The notes beneath the pieces are model-generated. The model worked only from the letters and a program-made list of their open reading frames with translations. It was not told the origin of the DNA and searched no databases. Of a DNA stretch of 64,000 nt, positions 1-11,156 are shown piece by piece. This stretch comes from Ignelater luminosus (lineage: Eukaryota; Arthropoda; Insecta; Coleoptera; Elateridae): contig VTPC01000942.1 of NCBI GenBank assembly GCA_011009095.1, forward strand, positions 78,284 through 142,283, read 5' to 3'. The position numbers were made by a program, and so were the translations under genes. Within the stretch, counting starts at the first letter, position 1; each line of letters opens with the position of its first letter.

Positions 1-1498
1 AACTACATACACATTGTCAGGGTAGCTAATATGAAGGTTACTTTTTTAAAATGAAAAGTTACATTTTCAACTATTCTTTTGTAGAAAGTTGCTTTGAATC
101 CTGCAAGCACTACGGTGGGATACGAGAGATAATTTGGTGAAAAACCAAGAAATCGCAAAGCCCCCCAAAAAACCGTTCGGAAAATTGCGAATGTTGCAAC
201 TCCCCACCAAAACCTTTTGGATAGTCTGATCAACATAGTATTTGAGATTTATGTTCTAGGAAGGCTTATCTACCTATTCAAAAAACTAGATTCTATTTGA
301 TTAATTCCACGCTGAAATGCCCACTTAAAAAATTTGTAACTTGGTTATCTATGGTCTGATCGATATGTGATTTTTTTTAAAACTAAGGGACATTATCAGG
401 TCAATAAGTTTAGGTGGATACACATGGCGTTTTACCGTTTTTGGGGTCAATTAGAACAAAAAAAACGTAATTTTCCTTTTTTTGGACCTTTTCGAGGCAG
501 TTATTTGAGTTCCTAGGGAAACGTAGTTGTAAAACTTTGAGGCGCCATAGGATGAGGAATAAAAAAGGTTCAATGCGCTTTTTTCCTACAGTCATCTTCT
601 AGGTCTAAAACGCGAAAGACTGAAAACCTTGCAAATACGGCTCTGGATTAGACACCTTGTAAGCTAGAGAGATGAATCTTTTGCAATAAATGTACATGAT
701 TCTGTAACCAAATGGCGAATCTTTCCAAAAAGATCCTCTAAACCTCTGGGGGAGGGGGGGGAATGTGTTATTTGTGCCAGAACCATACACTTTAACCATT
801 GTAAAGAAAACGAATCTTATTATTTCAAAAACAATTGCAATTTGTGAAAATTGCTCGGACATGTCAATTTTCTTTTTTATTAGGCATCTCTTTGTGTATT
901 TAAAATTTACTACCAGATGGTACTGGTGAAGTTACCATAGTCTTTCTTAATTCAGGCGCACCAGAAACACTGTTGCAGCATAGTGACAAATTTTCAAAGT
1001 TGACTAATAAGATAACAAATTATCTGAGGTCAATATATAAAGACTGATAACTGACAGGTTTATAATCATCTATATGGCAGCCATTTTATTTTAATGCTAT
1101 TGTGTCCCACATTCCTCTCCATGTTTTACTTTTCTCTTTTCATTGAGATGCTACTGCTTGTTAAGTTCTTTTGTTATGCTGCTTAAAAAAAAACTCAGTG
1201 AAATGGTCAAACACATAGTAAGCCTTAATCAGTAATGCTACAGAGTAGCTAAATAAAAATTTAATAAGTTTAATAAAAAAAGATGGCACTTGTTCCATAG
1301 ACAACTATTTGGATATAAAAGTTCAAACATTAACTTTTCAAGTAACAAGTGAAGTCTTTCTGTAGGTCATAGCTTAGACATAATGCATGTCAACCAAAGC
1401 CAACACACAACCTACAAATCATCAACAAACTGATGAATTCTAATGCAACCTGTCAATCTTACAGATAATAATTTGTATCAGTTTATTCAATAAATTAT
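1..1498. other. AT-rich intergenic or intronic DNA
   Basis: No exon or transposase could be supported here. Short open frames on the minus strand (3-236, 410-595, 605-862) have no recognisable domain and lie in low-complexity sequence. A dispersed repeat copy occupies 955-1095 and is listed separately. The stretch may lie within an intron of the lipase gene whose 3' end is at 6258-6532, but this cannot be shown. Confidence 0.5.
955..1095. repeat. Dispersed repeat, copy 1 (partner at 12445-12575)
   Basis: This stretch resembles 12445-12575 in the same orientation. Shared blocks appear in order: GCACCA, a CTG..GCATAGTGACAAATTTT block, TTGATAT/GTCAATAT-like sequence, and GATAGGTTTATAATCA-type sequence. 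The copies are diverged, with small indels. No terminal repeats or coding sequence are visible, so the element class is unknown. Confidence 0.6.
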
Positions 1499-2629
1499 CT
1501 TTTTTCACGTTCGTTAAAAAAGGTGCAACATTTTTCATTAATTTTCGTTTATAAAGGATGCGTTTGTTTTATCACGATAGAAGCGTGAAAAAAGTGCCAT
1601 AACGGTTCATTTTTTTCACGCATTTGAGTGAAAAAAAGTATCGTAACGTGTCATTTTTTAACGCAAAATATTTAAACACAAAACATAGAAGGCTGCCGTT
1701 GTTATGATACACACTGGCATTTGTCAGAAATTAGAACGCATCGATGTGACGCATCAAGTTAGTTCTTATTTGAGTGTTTTGTGGTAATTTGTATGCTCGC
1801 ACAATGGAATCGGACAGCGATGAAAGTTTCTCGTGCACCCCTGAAGAAATTATGCGTATAATGATGTATTGTCGTTTGTAGGTCGCTTTGATATTTGGAA
1901 TCGCGGGAGCCCTTCGTCGTGAAGAACTGTACAAAATGACTTTGGAAGATATTAATGACACCGGAACTGTGTTGATTATTACTATTCCGGATTCAAAAAC
2001 ACATATTCAACGACGATTTACCGTAATTGCCGAAACAACTCAGAAAAACCTAAATTTAATTTAAGAACGTAAAAAGTAATCACTTTTTCTTACAATTTCG
2101 AAACGGTAATTGCAAAACCCAAGTTGTGGGTATAAATACTTTTTCTAAAATTCCGTCGATTGTTGCTAAGTACCTCAGTTTACCAAATCCTGACCATTAT
2201 ACTGGACATGCATTTAGACGATCTTCCGCGTCTTTACTAGTAGATTCTGGAGGAGACCTAATTCAGCTGAAAAAACACGGCGGTTGGAAATCAAATGCTG
2301 TTGCGGAAGGATATGTTGATGAGTCTGTTCAAAATAAAATGGACTGCGCGAATAAAATTTTCACAGGAGGACAAAGTTTCCGAAATACTTCCAATCCAGC
2401 AAGCTTCAGTGCGAATAATATCAACGATAATGTTCTTTCAGTGGTTGAGAAGTCTATAAATATCAATTCTTGTAACACTAATGGAGTTTCAGTAGATGTA
2501 AATCCTGTTTCAGATTCTAAACTTCTAATTGTTAATCCGGTTAATTGTACATTTAATATCAATGTCTTCAAATAAAAAGCTGTTATTGAAGTTGGTAGTT
2601 CTTGATTTTTATTTCGAACGTGAAAAAAG
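1499..2629 (+). mobile_element. Crypton-type (tyrosine recombinase) element, decayed
   Basis: The stretch encloses a broken tyrosine recombinase gene and is bounded by a 15-base inverted pair: CTTTTTTCACGTTCG at 1499-1513 and its reverse complement at 2615-2629. Many TTTTTCACG or CGTGAAAAA words cluster in the 5' 200 bases and again downstream to about 2690. Cryptons are not generally described with terminal inverted repeats, so the inverted pair may be a terminus-like or recombinase-binding signal, or a coincidence. The boundaries are tentative. Confidence 0.55.
1804..2575 (+). pseudogene. Crypton-like tyrosine recombinase, broken
   Basis: The reading frame starts ATG at 1804 (MESDSDESFSCTPEEI...) and meets a stop near 1878. 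It then continues in pieces: a block with AGALRREELYKMTLEDI (first catalytic Arg) and PDSKTHIQRRF, a frame break near 2060, then a block with FRNGNC and a long open part at 2126-2575. That part holds HAFRRSSASLL (His-x-x-Arg), KKHGGWKS (the His/Trp position) and AEGYVDES (nucleophile Tyr). These are the R...HxxR...W...Y residues of tyrosine recombinases. The family cuts and rejoins DNA to mobilise its element. Internal stops and frame breaks make this copy non-functional unless an unrecognised intron removes them. The C-terminal 80 residues after the Tyr are Asn/Ser-rich. Confidence 0.8.
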
Positions 2630-2752
2630 TTTTGTATGCAATTCGTGAGTAAAGTTACTTTTTTTCACGAGAAGGAAAGTAACTTTACTCACTTGTTGCA
2701 TAAATAACTATTTCAAATATAACAGGAGCTTGTTTAAATTATTAGAAAAGTT

Positions 2753-2872
2753 TGCTAGATTTGTTTTTTGCTCGGGTAATATCACTTGAAAACGCTGTTT
2801 GCCATCATTTTGATGGCAAATGTCACTTTTTTATGATATTACTAGGCAACCAAGCAAAAGACAAATCTAGCA
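2753..2872. repeat. Short hairpin MITE
   Basis: A 120-bp near-palindrome. The left arm begins TGCTAGATTTGTTTTTTGCT and the right arm is its close reverse complement ending in AAATCTAGCA. The TAATATCA block also pairs, and a central GCCATCA..TGATGGC stem closes the hairpin. There is no coding capacity. It looks like a tiny non-autonomous element or a fold-back derivative. Confidence 0.65.
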
Positions 2873-2977
2873 ATCTTACAATTTACACAAGATCATGTTA
2901 TACAGGGTGTTTTGAAAATAAGTGTAAATATTTGGCAGGGGCATTCTTTGACAAAAATTAAACCTTTTTTGTCATAT

Positions 2978-4768
2978 AATATAAGTAGTATAAAGCAGGC
3001 GGAACCATATTGTAAAAACTATATGGGACCATATGGAAAATAAAAGGCTAATTAAGTGTCCCATTCCCAAATTTAAGGCTCTTCAATTTTTTTTAAATTA
3101 AAGGTTCCGCTAGCTTTAGAAATAATTAGCGGAACTTATGACACGGACTTAATAAATCTGGATAAAAGTAGTGAATAATTAAAGGCTTCATGATGACATT
3201 GCAAATCTTCATATTCGACCGGCCAAAGAAGAACTGAAATATGTTTTTCAAGTGTGTTCAAAATTTGTTCCAAAGGTACCCTTGCCAGAAATCTTCAAAA
3301 ATATAGACATTTTGTCGAGAAGATTACAATTAAACAGATTTCAGATGCATGAGGGGTCATAACCCATCAATTATTCGCATTATCAGTAATTAAAATGTAA
3401 TCATATTTTAATTAGAAGAAGTTAGATTTATGATTTTATTGGCCAGATTTTACGATTATTGTTTAATATTGTTATGATATGGAGAGCTCTTTTTCTCAGG
3501 GTCCTTATTTTTCTTCGTTTGGTTCTTAATTTTTTTTTATTAAAACGCTATTTTCTTGACAATTTTAATTTATTTTTATTTTTTTACTGTCATTACATTT
3601 ATCAAACAAAAAAACAAAATTTTTTTTTATACTCTCTTTTTTTATCATTTTCAAATATCACTACATTTTTAATATCATCACATTTACATTTTTAATATCA
3701 TCACAATATGTATGCGCGTTAGCTTATGCTCAGTTTTCTTTGTTATAATGAAACCTGTTCTTTCTCTTTTGTGATATTATTATTTTTTTTTGTTTCTTTT
3801 AAGTTTTAAGTTCTGATGTCGTGTTTGATTATGTTTATTAAATAATGTTAAAAAAATGTGCTGTGTGCTCCTTTTTAAATACACAAAGGAGTCTTTGAAT
3901 ACAATGAAACAACAGTTGAATCCACAACAAAATTTATCTTTTTTATAAGAAAAAGAAATACGATTCCTACAGTATTCTATAGTTTTTCGCAAAATAATCT
4001 TCGTCTGTTAGTTTTTAAGGGAGTAGGTGCCACTACTCACACTTACAGCTCTGATTTGAGACAACTGGTTTGTTAATAATTAAAGGCTGATTAACAGCTT
4101 TAAGAATTCGCGGGAAAAAGATTAGCTTTCTCAAAATAATTGCGGTCTAAGCTAGTTGTTTGGGGCGGGGCTGCAAGTACTCACACGTACGATCCTGATT
4201 TTGAGAACCTTGCTAGTAGATAATTTAAGGCTAATTAAAGGCTTCAAGAATTAGCTAGAAAAGATGACTTATGTTTGATTTTTTTTAAATAATTGCAGTC
4301 TTAGTTAGTTGTCGGGGGCCGGGGTGCAAGTACTCACACCGACAACCCTGATTTTAAATATTTTATTTGTTCATAATTAGAGGCTAATTAAAGGCGCTCG
4401 GTATTGTTCTTAAAAATTAAATTTTCTTTTGATCGTTTTCGCCTAAGTAAACTCCATCATTTTGGTTTGATTGGTTTTCAACAGAAGTAGTTAACAAATT
4501 GTCGAATATGAAGATTTGCGATGTCATCATGAAGCCTTTAGTTAGCCTTTAATTATTCACTACTTTTATCCAGATTTATTAAGTCCATGTCATAAGTTCC
4601 ACTAATTATTTCTAAAGCTAGCGGAACCTTTAATTTAAAAAAAAATTGAAGTGTCTTAAATTTGGGAATGAGGCACTTAATTAGCCTATAATTAGACTTT
4701 TATTTTCTATATGATTCCATATAGTTTTTACAATATGGTTCCGCCTACTTTATACTACTTATAATATA
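2978..4768. repeat. Inner long terminal inverted repeats (about 245 bp arms)
   Basis: 2978-3222 and the reverse complement of about 4504-4768 match across nearly the whole length. Shared blocks include ATATAAGTAGTATAAAG, CGGAACCATATTGTAAAAAC, GCTAGCTTTAGAAATAATTAG, TTAATAAATCTGGATAAAAG and ATTTGCAATGTCATCATGAAG-type sequence. The region between the arms is AT-rich and holds no transposase. It is probably a non-autonomous element within the larger fold-back structure. Confidence 0.8.
4020..4400. repeat. Three diverged direct repeats, about 150 bp period
   Basis: Three units each carry a G-rich start, then a block like GTGCAAGTACTCACAC (4027, 4172 and 4325), then an AC-rich/CTGATTT block, then AATTAAAGGCT. 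Spacing is about 145 and 153 bases. The units are diverged and sit inside the inner inverted repeat. Subterminal tandem arrays like this are common in fold-back elements. Confidence 0.6.
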
Positions 4769-5139
4769 CAGGGTGTCAAAGTTGAATTTAGAATTTCTAA
4801 TTTTTTCAACATTTCAAGAATGAAATGAGTTATCAGAATGGAATTTTCTACATGCTTGCTACTATTCTGCGTGGTTTTGTGCTTGATATCTATATTAGAG
4901 GTGGGCTAGTCTCCTACACTAAAAAAGATTGTTACACCACTGAAGAATTTGAAAACTTTTTTATTTTCGGAATCAACAATTGATTTGGAACAAAAAGTTA
5001 CTCTTACTTTTTTTTTGTAGAATGAGTTGTTTACTAATAAAATCTAATTTTTTAAAACCTCTGAAATTCAACGACCTATGGTAAGGTTATACGTCATCAC
5101 AAAGACAGGACATAATTATTCACATCACATTTCTTGACA

Positions 5140-5295
5140 AAAATTAAGCTTTTCTTGTCAGATAACTTTTTTCCTTAAAGTGCACTGTCTTTGAGATACA
5201 GGGTGTCAAAATTTCTTGTTTTTATGTAAACTTTGACTCCCTGTATCTCGAATATGAAACACTTTAGGGAAAGAAGTTACAGGATACAAAAGGTT
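5140..5295. repeat. Palindrome carrying two facing CAGGG ends
   Basis: The left half contains CTTAAAGTG...GAGATACAGGGTGTCAAA. The right half contains its reverse complement in the form TTTGACTCCCTGTATCTC...ACACTTTAGGG. The centre lies near 5220. It could be two element ends brought together by deletion. Confidence 0.55.
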
Positions 5296-5422
5296 TAGTT
5301 TTTGTTGAGGAATGCACTTGTCAAATATTTGTACTCATTTTCAAAACACTCTATATTACTATCAATAATATCCCATGGCAAGTTATCGGGTATGTTACTA
5401 GATTACTAAGTAACAGAGTTTT

Positions 5423-5560
5423 ATGTCACTTCTACTATTTGGCAATGCAAACAATGATTTAATAGACAAAATTAATGAAGAAAGTAAACCAAGGAATCTT
5501 ACGAATAGTAGAAATGTAAGGCTCAGAGAATTTTGCACAGTACAAGCAACATGCTTTTGA
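5423..5560 (+). other. Short protein-like open run upstream of the lipase exons
   Basis: A 45-codon frame begins MSLLLFGNANNDLID and ends in VQATCF. Its composition looks more protein-like than its surroundings, but no motif is recognised and the splice sites are unclear. It might be a decayed or real internal exon of hormone-sensitive lipase, or chance. Confidence 0.15.
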
Positions 5561-5766
5561 AAACTGCGATAAAATTTTTTCATAATTAGCAATACCTGTG
5601 GGATATTAATACTGAAAATGAAATATGTTAAGGTATGACGTTTTTTTCATAGGCTACTGGAAACTAAAATTTTAATAATTGCGTATTACACCTACTTAAT
5701 AAGGATTACGTGAGCTGCTAAAATAAAAATCAAAATAAAATATATCCTGCCAGAACTACTGTTAAA

Positions 5767-6090
5767 ATGAACCAAATGCATTGTTTGACATCAACAAAAT
5801 GCTAAATTCAATGAAAATCTCAATATTTAACCCTATAGCTGCTATTTCTAATTTGAACAAATCAGTGGGCACATTCAGGGATGATCAGCCACTTAATTCA
5901 GCAGAAACTTTGTCAGCGCACACTGGATTTCAGCTGAAAACGATTCTTTGAATGATTCCACTGGTGTAGCTAACACAATATTGCACTTGTCCACAATGAT
6001 TGGAGGTCAAACTAAATTTGATAGAAAACTTCCCTCACCACTATCTTTTGATAAAGCTGACAAATTCAGCCTGCAATCTAGACACTAAGT
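5767..6090 (+). other. Possible frameshifted lipase exon, or MITE with GGGCACATTCA ends
   Basis: One frame runs ..PNALFDINKMLNSMKISIF through NLNKSVGTFRDDQPLNSAET to a stop near 5951. A second frame carries on from about 5936 as ENDSLNDSTGVANTILHLST to LQSRH and a stop. Together they read like one coding exon with an indel near 5934, which would suit the variable regulatory region of hormone-sensitive lipase. Against this, TGGGCACATTCAGGGA at about 5865 has an inverted partner at about 6175-6192, as a MITE would. I cannot decide between the two. Confidence 0.25.
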
Positions 6091-6257
6091 GAAATCCTCA
6101 GCACCTTTTTTTCAGCAGCGTGCCAGCATGTCCATTCAGGGAACATAGCTAGTTTGAATCTCAACCACTAAGTGTCCTTGAATGTGCCCATTATTTTTAA
6201 ACATTAACAAAATATTATTTAGATGAACCAATTAATCTTATATGAATATGTTTCTAG

Positions 6258-6532
6258 TCTGTACATATGGATCCGTGTCTTGATGATGTTGTTATGTTCG
6301 CCAAGAAACTAAAACGGTTGGGAAATAATGTCACTTTGGATGTATTGGATGGTTTGCCTCATGGATTTCTGAATTTTGCTTTGGTAATAATGTCTTGAGT
6401 TTATGTAAGTTTTTTAGTTTTACATTTTAATATTTCCAGTTATCAAAAGAAGCCAACGATGGATCAAAATTGTGCATACAAAGAATTATAGAATTATTCG
6501 ATTTAGAAAGTTTGCCCCCCTTTGACAAATGA
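6258..6532 (+). CDS. Hsl: Hormone-sensitive lipase, last two exons (partial)
   Basis: Two exons, 6258-6383 and 6440-6532, are joined in phase 0 across a 56-bp GT-AG intron and end at TGA. The product is the C-terminal tip of the alpha/beta-hydrolase lipase that hydrolyses stored acylglycerols and sterol esters at lipid droplets. Visible family signatures are [15 protein letters not shown], which carries the catalytic Asp, and [12 protein letters not shown], which carries the catalytic His. The end, [12 protein letters not shown] to LESLPPFDK, matches the family's usual terminus. The catalytic Ser block (GDSAG) and the HGGG oxyanion motif are not in the window, so most of the gene lies upstream or is hidden among transposons. 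The lipase identity is a strong call. Confidence 0.9.
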
Positions 6533-6664
6533 TAGTTAAATTAAAATCGTATCTGAGGAAGTTAGTTAAAATTCTAGATAGTGATTATATAACCTCAGGT
6601 TTACATATTCTGTAGTTCAAATTCCATTTTAGTAGTATTCCTACTGAATCTTAAACCTGTGTTA

Positions 6665-6670
6665 AATAAA
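6665..6670 (+). terminator. Polyadenylation signal of the lipase gene
   Basis: AATAAA lies about 130 bases after the lipase stop codon, in AT-rich 3' sequence. The position is plausible for a 3' UTR end. It was not tested against transcripts. Confidence 0.5.
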
Positions 6671-7979
6671 TAATTGATCTATACAGTAGCAGAAAAACTT
6701 GATATTGTGCATTTCTTCTTTTGTCTGTAATGTTAATACTCATTAAGTAATTTTATCTATGTAGTATTTTATTTTATCAACATGTACATTGGTGGGGTTT
6801 TTATTAATCATGACATATACAGAATGTTTACTCCATATAATTAGGTTACCATTTAAATCATTTTTTTTGAACTTCATAAAGTAACTGATGACAAAAAGTA
6901 TTTATTATAAACAGCAGGTATTCTGAGTATTTTAGCTTGTAATCTGGAAATTATTGTATTATGTTTGTGTATAACGCTCGTGGTATTCAGGGGATAATAA
7001 TAAGATAAATAAATTATTATAAAGGAATTAAATCTTCATAACAGTAATTCTACTGTTTTCAGTATATTGTAGGTATTGGAATTCAGTTATTATCAGCATT
7101 TTATGAAATTAGAATCTGAAAAACCAATTAGTGTATACCTATTGACATATCTGATTCTCTTTTCCCCTTTCTTTATACAGGAAAATTATCTTCGATAATA
7201 GTCATGAGATGAAACAATAATGACAATGGCCAGAAAAGAAATGTAGACAGTAAAAAAACCTGATATAAGTATTACAGTACAAAAATGAAACACAATAATG
7301 GATGACAATACAATACCCCCTTATTGTCTGTACCTTTAGTACATCATCAAGATGGCCCAATGACCAAAATATAATCTAATTCTGTTTTCTTTAAGAAACA
7401 AACTGTTTGCACAATCACATGGCCGTCTAACTTTGATGTGACCAGCTAGAACCATTAACTTGTTCAACTTGAATTTGTTAGTGAGAAGCATATTGCATAC
7501 ACTTTGCCAAATATTATCTGATGTCTACTGTTTTCTTGCTATTGTCACTATTATTGTTGTATTATTTTTAGAAGACTACCTCATTTATTTATTTATCTAG
7601 TTGATAATGAATTTGTAATTTGCATATTTATTATAATTAGGCTGTGGACAACCAGGAGTGATGACTAATTGCATAATCTGATTAAGCAGCTAAGACAAAG
7701 AAAGAGACTGAGCAAACATTGCAGATACGTAGTGAATATTAGTGGTCAGTTGTATAATGCAGGAACTTGATAGACTTGGTACAATTTCGCTCTCGGTCAT
7801 CCACTGTCTGGTTATAATAATTTGTCATGTTCATGAAGCGCATATTTTGATGAAGAATGGTAAATTCATGATTTACATGAATATCATACATAATCTTCAA
7901 CAATTCTTACTATCTATACTTCAATAGTTATGGTCACTATGATGCCCTATCTTTCTGATGTAAAAACATCTGCCAACTA
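6671..7979. other. AT-rich intergenic DNA
   Basis: No gene, transposase or clear repeat is seen between the lipase 3' end and the transposon at 7982. Confidence 0.5.
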
Positions 7980-7981
7980 TA

Positions 7982-8878
7982 CAGGGTGATTCTGAAATAA
8001 AGGGTATCCTTTTAATAGGTGATAAGTGAGGCTAAAAGAAGACAAAAAGGGCCATAATTCATAATTCAATCTTCTTTCGTTTTCTTGTAAAGACTAAACA
8101 GAGTATTGTGACGTTTACGCATTCATGTTATCACCTTATTACTCGAAAGACGGGCAACTTACCAAAATATTACAACAAATGTTGAAAATGACCACCGTCG
8201 ACCTGAAGACAAGCCTCTATGCGTCGGTGAAAACTGTTACGCACACGAGTAAATATTCCAGCTGTATTGCGAATTTCTGCGGCTGCTGCTAAAATGTGTT
8301 GTTGAAGGTCTTCCGCGTTTTCGACTTCCGTGCGATATACAACAGACTTCATGTGACCCCACAAGAAGTAGTCCGGAGGATTTATGTCAGGGGAAACGTT
8401 TCGTTCAAATAGCCCTGCACACGTACGCTAGTATGCGGAGGGGCTTCATCATGCATGTAATAAATATGCCTACGAGTTTCTAGAGGTGTATCGTCCAACA
8501 TATCTGGCAACCTGTTTTCTAGAAATTCCAGATACGTGTCTCCGTTTAACCGCTGTGGTAAAATAAATGGTCCAAACAATGTGTCTCCTAAAATGCCACA
8601 CCACACATTAATAGAAAACTGCCATTGAAATTTATTTTCCCTAATCATGTGAGGATTAGCGTCATTCCAATAATGTACGTTATGAAAATTTAAGATACTG
8701 TCTCGTGTAAAACAACACTCATCCGTAAACAGTACTTTCTCTACAAATTCCTGTTGCTGCATTGTTTTTTATTTCTCGGAAACTGCAATTTTTACCTACC
8801 TTTTTTTATCGCAAATGTATGTACTATCACACCGCTATCCACCTTTAAGAGGATACCCTTTATTTCAGAATCACCCTG
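7982..8878 (-). mobile_element. Tc1/mariner element with near-perfect TIRs, internally deleted
   Basis: The ends are CAGGGTGATTCTGAAATAAA... at 7982 and its reverse complement finishing at 8878. About 29 bases are identical before the first mismatch. TA flanks both sides (7980-7981 and 8879-8880), the expected target duplication. The element is about 0.9 kb and contains a minus-strand transposase relic. Confidence 0.92.
8170..8762 (-). pseudogene. Tc1/mariner-type DDE transposase, partial and frameshifted
   Basis: The open part at 8382-8762 begins MQQQEFVEKVLFTDECCFTR, where FTDE is the first catalytic Asp. It continues with NVWCGILGDTLFGPFILP and MHDEAPPHTS (second Asp). Near 8380 the frame shifts. 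The other frame reads PDINPPDYFLWGHMKSVVYR, whose DY holds the third Asp, and continues to 8170. The gap between second and third Asp is shorter than the family's 34-41 residues, so residues have been deleted as well as the frame broken. The N-terminal DNA-binding domain is absent. The protein cannot be active. Confidence 0.88.
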
Positions 8879-8880
8879 TA

Positions 8881-11156
8881 TATTTCTTCACCGTATTAAT
8901 TATTATGTATTTCACATTCTTTTAATTTGTTTAATTGTGGGTTATATGGCAGTAAGCATTCTGTATAATAAATATCTTAAACAAATGACAATTGTTGAAT
9001 ATTAATCATGTTTAAAAGTTGGTAGTGGGTAAGATATAATGCAATCTTAATACTCTATATATTTATGGGAAACTAATTTAAATTATTAATAATATTGTGG
9101 GATGTTTCATGTAATAACCATTCCTGTTTTAAATTGTTTCTATATATTACTATCTACAGTCTTTCGATCTTATTACCCATAGCAGTGTGGCTAACCAAAG
9201 ATTTTGTTATAATTTTAATACTGTTTTGATTTACAATATTGTTTAGCTTTTGTAGTCATAATTCAGTAAAGAAAAATTGAATGATATTTAAAAAATGTAC
9301 ATAAAAATAAAAGAGCAGTAGTTAAAAATCTAATAATAGGGAAAGAAGAATGTTTTTGTCTTTCTTTCTTTCTCTTCATAAACAAAGATTTTACAAATTC
9401 CGTCTCAAAAATTTTTAAAGCATATTTTGTCTACGTCCACATTAAAATAATGAAGGTGGCCTAAATGTTGAATTAAATAAGATACAGGATCTATGGAAAT
9501 GACAGACTGGTATAGAAGTTTAAGAAGCATAAAATGATTACAACTTGGTGACAGATTTTTATATTTTTGCATTTAGCTTACATGTATAATAAATTCCAAA
9601 TTGTGCATTTATAAAATTTAAGTCAAATTTGGCCTAATTGGGAATGCTTTATGCTACTATTTTAGTGCTAGTAGATATTTAAGTTGGTGTAATTCTGTTG
9701 GACTGGTTCATATAAAAAAGAAATGATAAATGAAAATAGACTGAATAAATACGTATTGACATAATTACATTCTTTTGTATTTATAAGAATTGCTAATTTT
9801 CTCTTATAGTATTAAGTATGAATTAATTAAAAGAAATGTACAGGCCAGTCTAGCAGAGCATAGCTTTAATTGATGGTATTAAGGATGAAGAACACGCTGG
9901 CTTCCATAATAAAAATATTGCTTTTTTGGCAGATAACAATATAAAATTCTGAAAAAGAAAAACAAAACAAAACTACTGATCAGAAACCAATGGCCGCTAA
10001 ACCGGCCATATGGTATACATTCAGAAAACTACTGTAAAGAAAGAAAACTGACACAAACCATTGCATAATAAGAATTCAGTAAAACTTCATCATCATTTGC
10101 AAAATAATTTGTGGTCATCAGAAGCCAACGTGTTAATTATATGTTGTGTTCGATTGTGGATTATAGTCAGTATTATGACTAAAACAATAATTAACAAACA
10201 GAAATTAGTGCAATTACTATTGATAATGTTGTACAATAAAATTCAAAAAGTTCATGCTCTCTATATGTAATGTTTATACAGATGTATGTGGTAAATTTTT
10301 TTGTCTTGTATTGAGGTAATATTGAACTATTATGTAATGAGAAAATAAAATTATTATAAGCAAGTTAATATTATTATTTAAGTTTACTTAGGGAACTCAA
10401 AGAATAAACCGATTGAGAGATTAAACTTGATCATAATGAAACTCCTTAAGTGATTGTTATGAAGAGGAGAAGGTGATTCTATGGATGCAATTGTTGCACA
10501 TTGGTATGATCATCAAATTTGCTTACGCTAAGCGCAGTGTGTTTCCTAATTGATTAGAACAGCGCTTTAAAGTGAACTTGATTATTAAAGCCAATTAATA
10601 AGAGTGCTATTGTCCTTGTTCTCAAGGGATCTTCATCTGGAAGCTAATTAAAATCCTGGTTGTGTTCTTGATTTAGAATTTTTTGTATTTACATCTACAA
10701 GAAGTGTGATTTTATATGCAATTCAGGTGAGTTTACAATTTAATTCTTCAATCATCAGATTTCTTTTTATTTTCTCTTATAAATTGAATTGTAACGCTTT
10801 AATAAAATGTTTATGTATTTTTAATATTTATTTTCACCAAGTCTATTATAATTTATTTCTAATATTTATTTTTATTAAATTTATATCACTAGTTACACAT
10901 TTATTTCTGTTCATTACTACATCTACTAGACGTTGACTCGAGCTTATTCACTGCGTAACTGGTTTATCCATTCCCGCTTGGCTTTATATATCGTTTTCTT
11001 GTTTTTCTTGATGAACCTAGAAGGTTTGCGCCTTTTCTCGCATATTCGACAGTTGTAACGCCTAGACAGTTTGAGTCTTCTCTGGTATTATTTGATTGAT
11101 GGCACGTTACAGAATGATTGCATGGCAGTATCTTATATTAAATTTTTTGACTACAG
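8881..11156. other. AT-rich intergenic DNA
   Basis: No supported coding exon. A CAG|GTGAGT splice-donor-like site near 10727 follows a stretch that could be a non-coding 5' exon of a downstream gene on the plus strand, but nothing confirms it. Confidence 0.4.

Larger units (their letters stand above)
2903..5352. mobile_element. Composite fold-back transposon with CAGGGTGT ends
   Basis: The left end reads CAGGGTGTTTTGAAAATAAG and continues for about 75 bases. The reverse complement of 5278-5352 matches it with roughly 15-20 percent change, including the blocks CAAATATTT and ACAAAAATTAAACC / GGTTTAGTTTTTGT. The left end is preceded by TA, the usual target of Tc1/mariner elements. Inside lie a second long inverted repeat (2978-4768), a set of about 150-bp direct repeats, and a palindrome (5140-5295). 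No transposase is visible. It is either one complex fold-back element or nested insertions of related ones. Confidence 0.65.

Noticed and set aside
605..862. 85-codon minus-strand open frame
   Set aside because: No start context, domain or splice evidence; composition fits chance in low-complexity DNA.
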